Source: CAYFYS01 sp965202905
Lineage (GTDB): Bacteria; Pseudomonadota; Alphaproteobacteria; MPNO01
Direction: 5' to 3'
NCBI GenBank assembly: GCA_965202905.1
Contig: OZ241868.1
Coordinates: 1,116,001-1,180,000 of the forward strand
Length of the DNA stretch: 64,000 bases
A program made the position numbers and the translations under genes. Below the pieces are notes generated by a model that saw only the letters and a list, made by a program, of their open reading frames with translations, searched no databases and was not told the origin of the DNA. Below, one piece after another: positions 7,382 through 16,834 of the stretch (position 1 is its first letter; each line of letters opens with the position of its first letter).

Positions 7382-10087
7382 TCAGAGCGTACCGTTGCCG
7401 TTGGCGCCCTCTTCGATGTCGTCTGACGCGTCGGCCAGGCGGGCCACCGAGACCACGCGCGCTCCTTCAGCGGTCGAGAAGAGCTTGACCCCCTGGGTGC
7501 GCCGCCCGGCGATCCGGACATCGTCGATCGGCGAGCGGATCATGGTTCCGCCGTCGGTGACCAGCATTATGTGGTCGCCCGGCCCGACCGGGAAGGCGGC
7601 CACCACCGGGCCGTTCCGCGCCGATGTCTCGATGTTGACGATTCCCTGCCCGCCCCGGTTGGTCACCCGGTACTCGTAGGCCGAGGTCCGCTTGCCGTAG
7701 CCGTTCTCGGTCACGCTCAGGATGAACTGCTCGGAGTCCTCGAATCGGGCAACGTCCTGATCGTTCAGCCCGAGGCGGTCGTCGGCGCCGGTGCCGTTCG
7801 CCTCGGCCCGCCGCCGGTCGTTGGCGTAGCGGATATAGGCATCGCGCGTCTCGGTATCGAAATCGGTATGACCCAGCACGGTCATCGAGACGATCTCGTC
7901 GTCGGCCAGGCGGATGCCGCGCACGCCGGTCGAGGTCCGGCCGCTGAACACTCGAATCTGGTCGACCGCGAAGCGGATGCACTTGCCGCTGCGTGCGGCG
8001 AGCAGGATGTCCTCGCGATCGGTGCAGGTCTCCACGCCGACCAGCCGGTCGCCGTCCTCCAGCTTCATGGCGATCTTGCCGTTGGCCATGATGCTGGCGA
8101 AGTCGGTCAGCCGGTTGCGCCGCACGGTGCCGCTGGCGGTGGCGAAGACGATGTCGAGATCCTTCCAGGTCGCCTCCTCCTCGGGCATCGGCATGACGGT
8201 GGTGATGATCTCGCCTTCTTCCAACGGCAGCAGGTTGACCAGCGCCTTGCCGCGGGACTGCGGCGTCGCCCCGGGCAGACGATAGACCTTGAGGCGATAG
8301 ACCTTCCCGCGCGAAGAGAAGAACAGTACCGAGGTGTGGGTGTCGCAGACGAAGACCTTCTCGAGAAAGTCGCCTTCCTTGGTGGCCATCCCCGAGCGGC
8401 CCTTGCCGCCGCGGCGCTGTGCGCGATAGGTCGACAGCGCAACGCGCTTGATGTAGCCCGAATGAGTGACGGTGACGACCATCGCCTCGCGCTGGATCAG
8501 GTCCTCGATGTCATGCTCGGCCTCGGCCTCTTCAAGTCTCGTGCGGCGCGGCGTGTCAAAGGCCTTCTTGATCTCCTCCAGCTCGTCCCGAAGAATTCCG
8601 AGGATCCGCTCGCGCGAGTCCAGGATCGCGAGATAGTCGACGATCTTCTCGGACAGCTCCCTGAGCTCGTCGCCGATCTTGTCGCGCTCCAGCGCGGTCA
8701 GGCGCTGCAGGCGGAGGTCCAGAATGCCGCGGGCCTGGGCTTCGGACAGCGTGTAGGCGCCATCGACCACCGCACGCCCCGGCTCGTCGAGAAGCGCTAT
8801 GATGGGTGCGACGTCGACCGCCGGCCAGGGAGTCGCCATGATCTGTGCGCGCGCGGCCGCCGGGTCGGGCGACTTGCGGATGAGTTCGATCATCGCGTCG
8901 ATGTTCGCCACCGCGATCGCCAGCCCCGCCAGGAGATGCGCCCGCGCGCGCGCCTTGCCGAGCTCGTGGACCGTGCGCCGCCTGATCACCTCCTCGCGGA
9001 AGTCGGTGAAGGCGCGCAGCATGGCCTTCAAGTTCATGATCTGGGGCCGGCCGTGGTCGAGGGCCAGCGTGTTCACGCCGAAGGTCGATTGCAGGGGCGA
9101 GAACCGGAAGAGCTGGTTGCGCACGATCTCGGCCAATGCATCGCGCTTGAGTTCGACAACCACGCGCACACCGCGACGGTCGGATTCATCGCGCAGTTCC
9201 GAGATGCCTTCGATGCGCTTCTCGCGCACCAGCTCGGCGATCTTCTCGATCATCCGCGCCTTGTTCACTTGATAGGGAACCTCGGTGACGATGATCGCCT
9301 TGCGGTCCTTGCGGATGGTCTCGACACAGGTGCGCCCGCGTATCACCACCGAGCCGCGGCCGTAGTGATAGGCCGAGCGTATGCCGGAGCGGCCGAGGAC
9401 GATCCCGCCGGTTGGGAAGTCCGGACCCGGCACGATTTCCATCAGCGCATCGATCCCGATCTCCGGCGCGTCGAGCAGCGCGAGGCAGGCATCGACGATC
9501 TCGCCCAGATTGTGCGGCGGCACGTTGGTCGCCATGCCGACGGCGATCCCGCCGGCGCCGTTGACCAGCAGGTTTGGGATCTTCGCCGGCAGCACCTCGG
9601 GCTCGCGCGAAGTTTCGTCGTAGTTGGCCTGAAAATCGACGGTCTCGCGGCCGATGTCTTCCAGCATCTCGTGCGCGGCCCGGGTCAGCCGGACCTCGGT
9701 GTAGCGCATCGCCGCCGGCGGATCGCCGTCCATCGAGCCAAAATTGCCCTGACCATCGATCAGCGGCAAACGCATGGAGAAGTCCTGCGCCATGCGCACC
9801 ATCGCATCATAGATCGCCGCGTCGCCGTGCGGGTGGTATTTGCCCATCACGTCGCCGACGATGCGCGCCGACTTGCGGTAGGGCCGGTTCCACTCGTAGC
9901 CCGCCTCGTTCATCGCGAACAGGATCCGGCGGTGCACCGGCTTCAGCCCGTCGCGCACATCCGGCAACGCGCGGGCGACGATCACGCTCATCGCGTAATC
10001 GAGATACGACCGCTCCATCTCCTCTTCGAGGCTGACCGGCGTGATGTCGAAATCCGGTGTCGGCGGCGGTGCTTGGGCGCCTGTCAA
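7382..10087 (-). CDS. gyrA: DNA gyrase subunit A
   Basis: GyrA forms the breakage-reunion part of DNA gyrase. The 901-residue protein starts with the conserved MERSYLDYAMSVIVARALPD region, has the catalytic tyrosine in AAMRYTEVRL (Tyr129), the GKYHPHGDAAIYD segment, and the repeated C-terminal beta-pinwheel blades; QRRGGKGRSG is the GyrA box. At the position of E. coli Ser83 it has alanine (Ala90), a natural variant that in other bacteria goes with lower quinolone sensitivity. The ATG at 10087 fits the family, with a short proline-rich N-terminal extension. It precedes coaD. Confidence 0.98.
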   Translation of the reverse strand: MTGAQAPPPTPDFDITPVSLEEEMERSYLDYAMSVIVARALPDVRDGLKPVHRRILFAMNEAGYEWNRPYRKSARIVGDVMGKYHPHGDAAIYDAMVRMAQDFSMRLPLIDGQGNFGSMDGDPPAAMRYTEVRLTRAAHEMLEDIGRETVDFQANYDETSREPEVLPAKIPNLLVNGAGGIAVGMATNVPPHNLGEIVDACLALLDAPEIGIDALMEIVPGPDFPTGGIVLGRSGIRSAYHYGRGSVVIRGRTCVETIRKDRKAIIVTEVPYQVNKARMIEKIAELVREKRIEGISELRDESDRRGVRVVVELKRDALAEIVRNQLFRFSPLQSTFGVNTLALDHGRPQIMNLKAMLRAFTDFREEVIRRRTVHELGKARARAHLLAGLAIAVANIDAMIELIRKSPDPAAARAQIMATPWPAVDVAPIIALLDEPGRAVVDGAYTLSEAQARGILDLRLQRLTALERDKIGDELRELSEKIVDYLAILDSRERILGILRDELEEIKKAFDTPRRTRLEEAEAEHDIEDLIQREAMVVTVTHSGYIKRVALSTYRAQRRGGKGRSGMATKEGDFLEKVFVCDTHTSVLFFSSRGKVYRLKVYRLPGATPQSRGKALVNLLPLEEGEIITTVMPMPEEEATWKDLDIVFATASGTVRRNRLTDFASIMANGKIAMKLEDGDRLVGVETCTDREDILLAARSGKCIRFAVDQIRVFSGRTSTGVRGIRLADDEIVSMTVLGHTDFDTETRDAYIRYANDRRRAEANGTGADDRLGLNDQDVARFEDSEQFILSVTENGYGKRTSAYEYRVTNRGGQGIVNIETSARNGPVVAAFPVGPGDHIMLVTDGGTMIRSPIDDVRIAGRRTQGVKLFSTAEGARVVSVARLADASDDIEEGANGNGTL

Positions 10088-10436
10088 TGCACGTCACGGG
10101 GCTGGAGAAAGGGTAAGATGGGCGCATTCCAAGCCAGCGGCCGGAACGCATCCCGAACGTCCCGAAATATAGCAGAATCAATTGCCTCGCTCAACGTTGC
10201 CGACGGGCCCGACAATCAAGAATACCGCGAGCTCCCGGGACCGACCGGTCTTCGGCGTCGAGTCGCCGAAGGATTGCGTATCTCCGGATGCAGGCCCGCC
10301 GCGGGGCGGAATCAAAGGGTTTCGAGATCGCGCCTTGAAACCTGTACTGATCGGTATATTGATTGATCATCGACTCTGACACACCGATCGCAAACATCGG
10401 TCGGACCGCCGCCGGGCCGGGCGGCAGAAGGTACGG
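10088..10436. other. Intergenic region upstream of gyrA
   Basis: The 349 bp between the divergent gyrA and the following plus-strand gene hold no convincing coding frame, tRNA or repeat. The part from about 10340 to 10380 is AT-rich (GTATATTGATTGATCATCG) and is a reasonable place for the promoters, but I could not define a pair of -35/-10 boxes with confidence. Confidence 0.4.
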
Positions 10437-10793
10437 GTGAGAGCCTTGACGCAATCCGCAGACCCTTTGAGCAGGCTCCGCCGCGGCGCGATCGCGCTGA
10501 TCCTGGCGGCGCTGAGCCTTACCGGCAGCTTTCCCGGGGCGCTCTCGCCGGCTGCGGCCCAGGACGTCCGGGTCGAAAGGACCAGAGTCGTGCAAACGCT
10601 CGCCGGAAAGTTCGACGAATTACCCGCCTCGATCGGCCTGGCCAGCGACGGCAGCGTCATCGAGGTGTTCAAGCGGCCCGACGGCGCGACCTGGACGATC
10701 ATCGTCACCTTGCCGAACGGCTACAGCCGGGTCCTCGCCAGCGGCGAGGCCTGGATGGCCGTCTCGCCCAGGATCTCCCGCCCCACCTCATGA
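10437..10793 (+). CDS. Small exported protein, function unknown
   Basis: The GTG start gives a 118-residue protein with a clear signal peptide: a basic start (LSRLRRGA), a hydrophobic core (IALILAALSLTGSF) and a likely cleavage site after PAAAQ at about residue 41. The mature part of about 75 residues includes FDELPASIGLASDGSVIEVF and ends with LASGEAWMAVSP, a layout seen in short periplasmic proteins of alphaproteobacteria. No catalytic motif is visible. It stands alone, with gyrA divergent on the left and hpf further right. Confidence 0.65.
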   Translation: MRALTQSADPLSRLRRGAIALILAALSLTGSFPGALSPAAAQDVRVERTRVVQTLAGKFDELPASIGLASDGSVIEVFKRPDGATWTIIVTLPNGYSRVLASGEAWMAVSPRISRPTS

Positions 10794-11039
10794 CGGGGTC
10801 GGAGCCCCCCTTCAAACCGGGGACATCGCGCTACACCACCACCGGGGATGCCGCCCGACGCCACCTTGAACCTCATGACCGTGACCTCCTTGCTTAAGAA
10901 CACAAAATGAACACACCCGTTCAGCGGAGGACCATCAAGGATAAGCAGGTTTTTGTATCGTCGGACCGGCGTCCGGCCGGATATGATTTTCCTGCCGGAT
11001 AGCTGTGAGCGCCGGCGATGCAGCAGGGAGGCCGCGCCA

Positions 11040-11612
11040 ATGGAAATCCCCGTTCAGATCAACTTCAAGGGCCTTGACCATTCCGAGGCAGTGGAGGCGC
11101 GGGTGCGCGAACATGTCGCGCGGCTGCAGAAGTTCCACGGCCGCATCACGAGCTGCCGCGTGGTCATCGAAGCACCCGAACGGCGCCACACCAAGGGCAA
11201 TATGTTCCAGATACGCATCGATGCGACCTTTCCTGGCGGCGAGATCATCGTCAACAACCACTCCGGCGCGAAGCGCCAGCACGCGGACGTCTACGTCGCC
11301 ATCCGCGACGTCTTCAGCGCCGCGCAGCGCCGGATCAAGGACCGGCGGCGACGGGCATCGGGACGCATCAAACGGCACGAGGCGCCGCCGCACGGCCGCG
11401 TGATCCGCCTCTTCCCCGAGGACGGCTACGGCTTCGTCGCACTGTCGGACGGCCAGGAGATCTATTTCCACGGCAACAGTGTCGTCGGCGACGAGTTCGA
11501 CAAGCTGGAAATCGGCGGCGAGGTTCGCGTCACGGTCGCCGAAGGCGAGAGCCCGCACGGCTCGCAAGCCTCCACGGTCCATCGCATTCGAAAGCACCAC
11601 GTGGTGGATTGA
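11040..11612 (+). CDS. hpf: Ribosome hibernation/RaiA-type factor with a cold-shock-like domain
   Basis: The first 105 residues are an HPF/RaiA domain (MEIPVQINFKGLDHSEAVEA onward), which binds the decoding centre of resting ribosomes. Residues 118-185 form an OB-fold of the cold-shock type: GRVIRLFPEDGYGFVALSDG with the RNP1-like aromatic motif, then IYFHGNSVV and a final beta strand. This pairing suits binding of both ribosome and single-stranded RNA. I chose the ATG at 11040 because AGGGAGG lies 9-16 bp upstream; the longer frame from 10953 lacks such a site. Canonical long HPFs have a different dimerisation domain at the C-terminus. Confidence 0.88.
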   Translation: MEIPVQINFKGLDHSEAVEARVREHVARLQKFHGRITSCRVVIEAPERRHTKGNMFQIRIDATFPGGEIIVNNHSGAKRQHADVYVAIRDVFSAAQRRIKDRRRRASGRIKRHEAPPHGRVIRLFPEDGYGFVALSDGQEIYFHGNSVVGDEFDKLEIGGEVRVTVAEGESPHGSQASTVHRIRKHHVVD

Positions 11613-11636
11613 GACAGCGCTGGTCCGAAGGACTGG

Positions 11637-11709
11637 CGCGCCCGGCACGATTCGAACGTGCGACCCCTGGCTTCGGAGGCCAGTGCTCTATCCACTGAGC
11701 TACGGGCGC
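11637..11709 (-). tRNA. tRNA-Arg (anticodon CCG)
   Basis: On the minus strand the acceptor GCGCCCG/CGGGCGC, the D-arm AGCTCAGTGGATAGAGC, the anticodon loop CTCCGAA on a CTGGC/GCCAG stem and the T-loop TTCGAAT fold normally. Discriminator G is followed by encoded CCA at 11634-11636. Confidence 0.97.
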
Positions 11710-11760
11710 GGCGCGGCGGAGCATACGCAATAGCCGCGCGCGGCGCAATTTTGCTGACAC

Positions 11761-12774
11761 TCAGGGTGGCGCGGCGAGGAACCGCTCGCCCGCGCGGTCG
11801 GCGCCTGACGGCAACTCGGCGGACGGGTCCTCGATCCAGGCCAGGATGTCGGCGACCACGCGCGCGGCATCGAGGTCGCGCAGCAGCATATGATGGCCGT
11901 TCGCATAGACCGCGGCCCGTCCGGGCCCGTCCGTGGGCAGGCCGGCCAGGAGATCGCGCGTCGGCTCCTGCGGCACCAGCTCGTCCTTGACGCCCACCAG
12001 GATCAACGTCGGCACGCGCACCCGACGGCCGGCCTCCAGTGCGGCGTCCATCAGTTTGACCAGCCCGTCGATGGCATCGACCCTGGTGCTCTTGATCACC
12101 AACGGATCGCGGCTCAGTTCGCGCAGCATCTCGGTATTGTCCGAAGGCAGGATGCGCAGGCCCTCTCCGGTCAGCGGGAACCACGGCGCCACCCGGGCGA
12201 AGAACCAGAGCGCCGCGCGCGGGATCGTCCCCAGATGCCGCCGCCCCCGGACCGCCGGGCCGACCAGGATCGCCCCGTCCGCGCCCGCCCCGTCCACGCC
12301 GGGCCCGTCGGCGTGTGTGGTGGCCAACAGCGCCACCGCGCCGCCCATGCTGAGCCCCATCATGTGCACCGGGATGCCGGGATGGGCGCGCCGGACAAGG
12401 TCGAGCGCGCCGCGGGCATCGGCGACCAGGGTCGCAACACCGGGCCACAGCCGTCGGTTGGGGGCTTGGCCGAAGCCGCGCTGATCGTAGGCATAGACCA
12501 CCATCCCGTTCGCGGCGAGTTGGCCGGCCGGGCTCTCGAAGGCCTTGGAGTAGTCGTTGAAGCCATGCAGGGCCAGGATCGCTGCGCGCGGCGGCCGCGT
12601 GGGCATCCAGCGCCTGAGCGGCAGCACCGCGCCGTCGGCGGCGACGATCCGGTCGGGCTCCAGCCGCGGCTCAGCGATCGCCGGGCCCGCCGGCTCAACC
12701 CGCGGCGCGCAGGCCGCAAGCAGCAGGGAGGCGGCCACGGCCGCGCTTGATCCACGCACGCCTTGTTGTATCAT
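11761..12774 (-). CDS. Alpha/beta hydrolase lipoprotein (monoacylglycerol lipase-like)
   Basis: From the ATG at 12774 the protein has 337 residues and a lipoprotein signal peptide with lipobox LAAC (Cys22), so it is probably anchored to a membrane facing the periplasm. The alpha/beta hydrolase core shows the oxyanion-hole motif LHGFNDY, the nucleophile elbow GLSMGGA, a late aspartate in GVKDELVP, and the catalytic histidine in ANGHHMLLRD. Overall it resembles the serine aminopeptidase S33/lysophospholipase-type lipases, so it may hydrolyse lipids or esters. A frame open to 12834 adds 20 residues that do not look like a signal peptide. The substrate is unknown. Confidence 0.87.
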   Translation of the reverse strand: MIQQGVRGSSAAVAASLLLAACAPRVEPAGPAIAEPRLEPDRIVAADGAVLPLRRWMPTRPPRAAILALHGFNDYSKAFESPAGQLAANGMVVYAYDQRGFGQAPNRRLWPGVATLVADARGALDLVRRAHPGIPVHMMGLSMGGAVALLATTHADGPGVDGAGADGAILVGPAVRGRRHLGTIPRAALWFFARVAPWFPLTGEGLRILPSDNTEMLRELSRDPLVIKSTRVDAIDGLVKLMDAALEAGRRVRVPTLILVGVKDELVPQEPTRDLLAGLPTDGPGRAAVYANGHHMLLRDLDAARVVADILAWIEDPSAELPSGADRAGERFLAAPP

Positions 12775-12827
12775 CCGGCGCTCTTCGCGATCCGCACCCC
12801 GACAACCGCACCGGGACCGCACGCGCC

Positions 12828-13019
12828 ATGGCACAGCCGATCGAGCCTCCCGAGGTCATCGAGGTCGAGGATGTGGACGTTCACTGCGACGGCGGCGACG
12901 GCGCGCTGGGCCATCCACGGGTCTATCTGAGCTTGGCCAATGGCGGTCGGGTCGAGTGCCCCTACTGCGACCGGCTGTTCCTGCTCAGGCCGGGCGCAGG
13001 CGGCAGCGGCCATCGCTGA
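12828..13019 (+). CDS. Zinc-finger (CHCC-type) protein
   Basis: The 63-residue product starting MAQPIEPPEVIEVEDVDVHC contains a Cys-His-Cys-Cys zinc site: C in VHCDGG, H in LGHPRVYL, and CPYC before DRLF. Its size and end match the zf-CHCC proteins related to the mitochondrial complex I subunit NDUFS6, which are widespread in alphaproteobacteria. Molecular role here is not shown by the sequence. The ATG at 12828 is preferred over an upstream frame that overlaps the divergent hydrolase gene. Confidence 0.88.
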   Translation: MAQPIEPPEVIEVEDVDVHCDGGDGALGHPRVYLSLANGGRVECPYCDRLFLLRPGAGGSGHR

Positions 13020-13058
13020 GCGGGCGCCCGACTCCGCCAAACCGGCGATAACAGGCGC

Positions 13059-13379
13059 TCACAGGGCGGATTCGATCCACTCGACGAGCTTGGACTTCGG
13101 CAGCGCGCCGACCTTGGTCGCGGCAACCTCGCCGTCCTTGAACAGCATCAGCGTCGGGATGCCGCGCACACCGAACCTGGTCGGCGTCATCGGGTTCTCG
13201 TCGATGTTGAGCTTGGCGACGGTGAGTTTGTCGCCCATCTCGGTGGCGATCTCTTCCAGAAACGGCCCGATCTGCTTGCACGGCCCGCACCATTCCGCCC
13301 AGAAGTCGACGACCACGGGACCGTCCGCCTTGAGGACTTCGGTCGAGAAGGAATCATCGGAAATCGGTTTTGTAGCCAT
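13059..13379 (-). CDS. trxA: Thioredoxin
   Basis: The 106-residue protein has the thioredoxin fold and the active-site motif WAEWCGPCKQ (Cys31 and Cys34), plus the cis-proline loop RGIPTLMLFK. It keeps cytoplasmic disulfides reduced with thioredoxin reductase. The ATG at 13379 gives the standard length. It follows addA by about 60 bp in the same direction, an order frequent in alphaproteobacteria. Confidence 0.97.
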   Translation of the reverse strand: MATKPISDDSFSTEVLKADGPVVVDFWAEWCGPCKQIGPFLEEIATEMGDKLTVAKLNIDENPMTPTRFGVRGIPTLMLFKDGEVAATKVGALPKSKLVEWIESAL

Positions 13380-13441
13380 AACTGACCTCTTCGGCGCGGA
13401 ATTGCGCACAGCGCGGAATCTAGAATCGGGTTCCGGCCCAG

Positions 13442-16400
13442 TCAAGGAGCGTGGCGGTCCAGGAGCTCCGCCGGGATGGCCATGGCGCGGGGGCCGACGG
13501 TCCAGATCAGCGCGCATCGCACGGGCCGGTCGGGATAGATCTGTTGCAGCAGCGCGCGGTAGGCGGCGAGCTGGCGAAGCTGCGGTGCGGACACGCCGTC
13601 CGCACGCGCCGGCGGCTCGCGGTCGGTCTTAAAATCCGCCAGGTCGATGCTGGCCTCGCCGACCCGCAGCCGGTCGATGCGGCCCGAGAACAGGCGGTCG
13701 CCGGCCCGTCCGGCGACCGGCGCTTCGGCGAGCGAGCCGGGACCGAACAGGGGCTCGATCTCCGGGGCATCGAGCATCGCGAGCACCTCGCGCGCGAGCG
13801 CCTCGCGCTCGGCGGGCGCCAGCGCCAGAACCGGGCGGGCGAGATACGCCGCAACCGCGGCCGCGCGCTCGCTTGCTTCGATGTCGGGCAAGGCCCGCAG
13901 CAGGTCGTGCACCACACGGCCGCGCCGCAGCCCCGCGCCGCCATCCGCGCCCAGCGGCGAGCGCACGGCGGTCGGGCCGTCTTCGAGGCGCGAGGGCGCG
14001 GCCGCAACCGTCGCCGGCGCTTCGGGCGGCGCCGGCCGGAGCGCCCAGTCGGGCAGCGGATGCACCGCTTCGGGTCCGGCCGCCGGCGGGTCCGCGCGGT
14101 CCGGCGCCACCTTCTGCGGGCACGACAATCGCAACGCCCTGCCTGACCAACACTCGATCTCCGGCGCTGCGAGGGTCGTCTCGAACGCCTCGGCGATCGG
14201 CTCCAGCGCCCGCTCCACGGCGCGATACCAGCAAGTCTCGGACGGCTTGCGCGACGGCGTGTAGCCGAAAACATGCAACTGGTCCTGGGCCCGGGTCATC
14301 GCGACGTAAAGCAGGCGGCGGTACTCCTCGTCGCGCTTCCGCTCCGCCTCGGCCCGGAGCGCCGCGGTGCGCGCATCTTCTTCGAGGCGCGGCGGCCGCC
14401 ATAGCAGGACCGGGCGGCCGCGCTCGTCTTCCGGCCACAACAGGGGCGAGACATCTCTCGGGGTCTGAACCGTGTCGGCCAGCATGACGATCGGCGCCTC
14501 CAGCCCCTTGGCGCCATGGACGGTCATGATGCGGACCTCGTCGCGGCCGGCCTGTTCGAGATCGCGTTTGACCTCGGTGACAGCGGCGCGGAACCAGCTC
14601 ACGAAGCCCTGTAATGACGGCGGGTGCTCGCGCTCGTAGTCCAGCGCAAGGCTGAGGAATTCGTCGATCGGGTCCTCGGCATCGGGGCCGAGCTGGGCGA
14701 GGATGCGTTCGCGCCCGTCCATCCCGGAGAGGATCCGCATGTAGAACTCGAAGGGCGGGACGTAGTCGGCGGCCGACAGAATCTCCAGCAATCGCGTATG
14801 CGCCTCGGCAAACTCGGCGTCCTCGGCGCCGAGCTCGACCAGGCGCGCGAACAGGCTCCTTTTATCCCTTCCATGGGCGAGCTCGAACAGCGCGTCTTCG
14901 TCGAAGGCGAATAACGGGCCCTTGAGGACGGCCGCCATCGTCAGGTCGTCGTCCGGCAGAAGCGCCACCTCGCCCAGCGCCAGCAGGTCCATGACGGCGA
15001 GCTGGCGGGACAGAACCAGCCGGTCGATGCCGGCGACGCCGACCTCGCGCGCCTTGAGAGCGCGGACGAGCTGTTCGAAGAATGCGGTTCGCCGGCGCAC
15101 CAGGACCATGATGTCGCCAGCGCGAACCGGGCGCCCGCGGCTGGGCAGCAGCGCGCCGAAAGCGATCCAATCGGCGATCTTCTGGGCCATCGCCTCGGCA
15201 AGCCGCCAACTCGACTGCTCGTAAGTCGAACGCCGTGCGCCGGGATCGAACGCATCGAACGATCCGCGATCGAACGAGTCGGCCAACGGCCATAGGACCA
15301 CCTCGCCGGCCTGGCCGACACGGTGGATCTCATGGCGGATCGACGGTTGACCGAGTCCGCTTCGCATTTCGGAATCGGAGAAAACCGCGTCGACGGCCTG
15401 CAAGACCGCTGCGCTCGAGCGGAACGAGACCTCGAGCGCGACCGATTCCCAGCCTGCCCCGCCGGCCTCGACGCGGCCGCGGAAATGATCGCGCATCGCG
15501 GCGAAGGATGTCGGGTCGGCGCCTTGGAAGCTGAAGATCGACTGCTTGGGGTCGCCGACCGCGAAGACCGTCCGCCCAGCCTCGCGCGCGCCGCGGCCGG
15601 CGAAGAAGTCCTCGCTCAGGGCGCGGATCACCGACCATTGCTCGGGGCTGGTATCCTGGGCCTCGTCGATCAGCACATGGTCGATGCCGCCGTCGAGCTT
15701 GTAGAGTACCCAGGCTGCTGCCGCCTCGCGCCGGAGCAGACGCCGGACGTTCAGGATCAAGTCCTCGTAGTCGAGCCGGGCGCGGGCGCGCTTCTCCACA
15801 TCGTAGGCGCCCATCAAGCCGATGGCGAGCCGCGCCAGCGCTGTGGATGCCTCTGCGGTCGCGATGGCGAGGCAGGTCTGGCGCACCGAAAACATGCGTT
15901 CGGCCTCTGTGCGCAGGATCTCCAGCACCTCCGGCGCGGCGTCGGCGATGGTCTTGGTCGCGAGCTTCGCCCGAACCGCGCCTTGCTTGGTCAGAAAGGC
16001 CGCCGCGTATACGTCGAACCCGGCGATCCGGCCGTCGGGGTCGCCGATCCAGGCCTCGATGACGTCCGCGCGGTCACGGTCGGTCGCGCCACCGAGGGCA
16101 AGCGCCGCCGCGGACCGGTCCAATCCTTCTCCGTCGAAAGCCGCATCGTCGGTCGCGGCGCCGAGCGCCTCCCTGACGGTTTGCCCGATGGGGAGTCCGA
16201 GCGCGCGATAGATCGCGCCCTCGTCCGGCGGCGCCATCGCCAACACCCGGCCGCGCTCGGCCGCGAGGCTTGTCATCAGCCGGTCGAACCGGTCCTCGCG
16301 CAAGCGCACCGAAACCAGGTCCAGCGCCGACTCCTGCCCGGCCATGATCTCGCCGATCACCGTGTCGCGCGCAGCGCGCAGCGTCTCCTGGGCAGTACGC

Positions 16401-16834
16401 TCGTCCATGACCTCGAAATGCGGCGCGATCCGCGCCTCCAGCGGAAACCGCCCGAGCACGCTTTCGCAGAACGAATGGATGGTCTGGATACTGATCCCCC
16501 CCGGGGTGTCGAGCACTTCCAGAAACAGCGCCCGTGCCCGGCAGAGGGCCGTGTTGTCGGGCGCGGCCTCAAGCAGCGCGGCAAGCTTGCCGGCCAGCAC
16601 CGCCTCGTCGTCGCGCGCCCAGTCGCCCAGCGTCGCATGGATCCGATTGGCCATCTCGGCGGCGGCGGCCCGCGTAAAGGTCAGGCACAGGATGCGCTCG
16701 GGCACCGTGCCGGCTAGCAGCAGCCGCAACACCCGATCGGCAAGCACCTTGGTCTTGCCGGTCCCGGCCGATGCGTCGACCCAGGCCGACAGCCCGGGCC
16801 GCGAGGCGACGATCTGGGCGTCCGGGCCGGTCAC
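13442..16834 (-). CDS. addA: AddA helicase-nuclease, double-strand break repair
   Basis: AddA is the UvrD-like helicase and nuclease subunit of AddAB, which processes broken DNA ends for RecA. The 1130-residue protein contains Walker A in DASAGTGKTKVLADRVLRLL, motif II LIDEAQDTSPEQW, motif III FAVGDPKQSIFSFQGADP, motif V-like MTVHGAKGLEAPIVMLAD and motif VI LYVAMTRAQDQLHVFG. Its C-terminal RecB-type nuclease domain is marked by SIDLADFKTDREPP, where aspartate and lysine are the catalytic residues. The gene overlaps addB by 4 bp (ATGA), so the two subunits are made together. Confidence 0.97.
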   Translation of the reverse strand: MTGPDAQIVASRPGLSAWVDASAGTGKTKVLADRVLRLLLAGTVPERILCLTFTRAAAAEMANRIHATLGDWARDDEAVLAGKLAALLEAAPDNTALCRARALFLEVLDTPGGISIQTIHSFCESVLGRFPLEARIAPHFEVMDERTAQETLRAARDTVIGEIMAGQESALDLVSVRLREDRFDRLMTSLAAERGRVLAMAPPDEGAIYRALGLPIGQTVREALGAATDDAAFDGEGLDRSAAALALGGATDRDRADVIEAWIGDPDGRIAGFDVYAAAFLTKQGAVRAKLATKTIADAAPEVLEILRTEAERMFSVRQTCLAIATAEASTALARLAIGLMGAYDVEKRARARLDYEDLILNVRRLLRREAAAAWVLYKLDGGIDHVLIDEAQDTSPEQWSVIRALSEDFFAGRGAREAGRTVFAVGDPKQSIFSFQGADPTSFAAMRDHFRGRVEAGGAGWESVALEVSFRSSAAVLQAVDAVFSDSEMRSGLGQPSIRHEIHRVGQAGEVVLWPLADSFDRGSFDAFDPGARRSTYEQSSWRLAEAMAQKIADWIAFGALLPSRGRPVRAGDIMVLVRRRTAFFEQLVRALKAREVGVAGIDRLVLSRQLAVMDLLALGEVALLPDDDLTMAAVLKGPLFAFDEDALFELAHGRDKRSLFARLVELGAEDAEFAEAHTRLLEILSAADYVPPFEFYMRILSGMDGRERILAQLGPDAEDPIDEFLSLALDYEREHPPSLQGFVSWFRAAVTEVKRDLEQAGRDEVRIMTVHGAKGLEAPIVMLADTVQTPRDVSPLLWPEDERGRPVLLWRPPRLEEDARTAALRAEAERKRDEEYRRLLYVAMTRAQDQLHVFGYTPSRKPSETCWYRAVERALEPIAEAFETTLAAPEIECWSGRALRLSCPQKVAPDRADPPAAGPEAVHPLPDWALRPAPPEAPATVAAAPSRLEDGPTAVRSPLGADGGAGLRRGRVVHDLLRALPDIEASERAAAVAAYLARPVLALAPAEREALAREVLAMLDAPEIEPLFGPGSLAEAPVAGRAGDRLFSGRIDRLRVGEASIDLADFKTDREPPARADGVSAPQLRQLAAYRALLQQIYPDRPVRCALIWTVGPRAMAIPAELLDRHAP

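Noticed and set aside
7571..10366. A 931-codon plus-strand open frame antisense to gyrA
   Set aside because: It is the shadow of gyrA in high-GC DNA: no protein motif, no ribosome-binding site, and codon pattern follows the opposite strand's gene.
10721..10903. A 60-codon minus-strand frame after the exported protein gene
   Set aside because: It overlaps that gene antisense and has no motif; a short peptide from ATG at about 10876 cannot be excluded but is unsupported.
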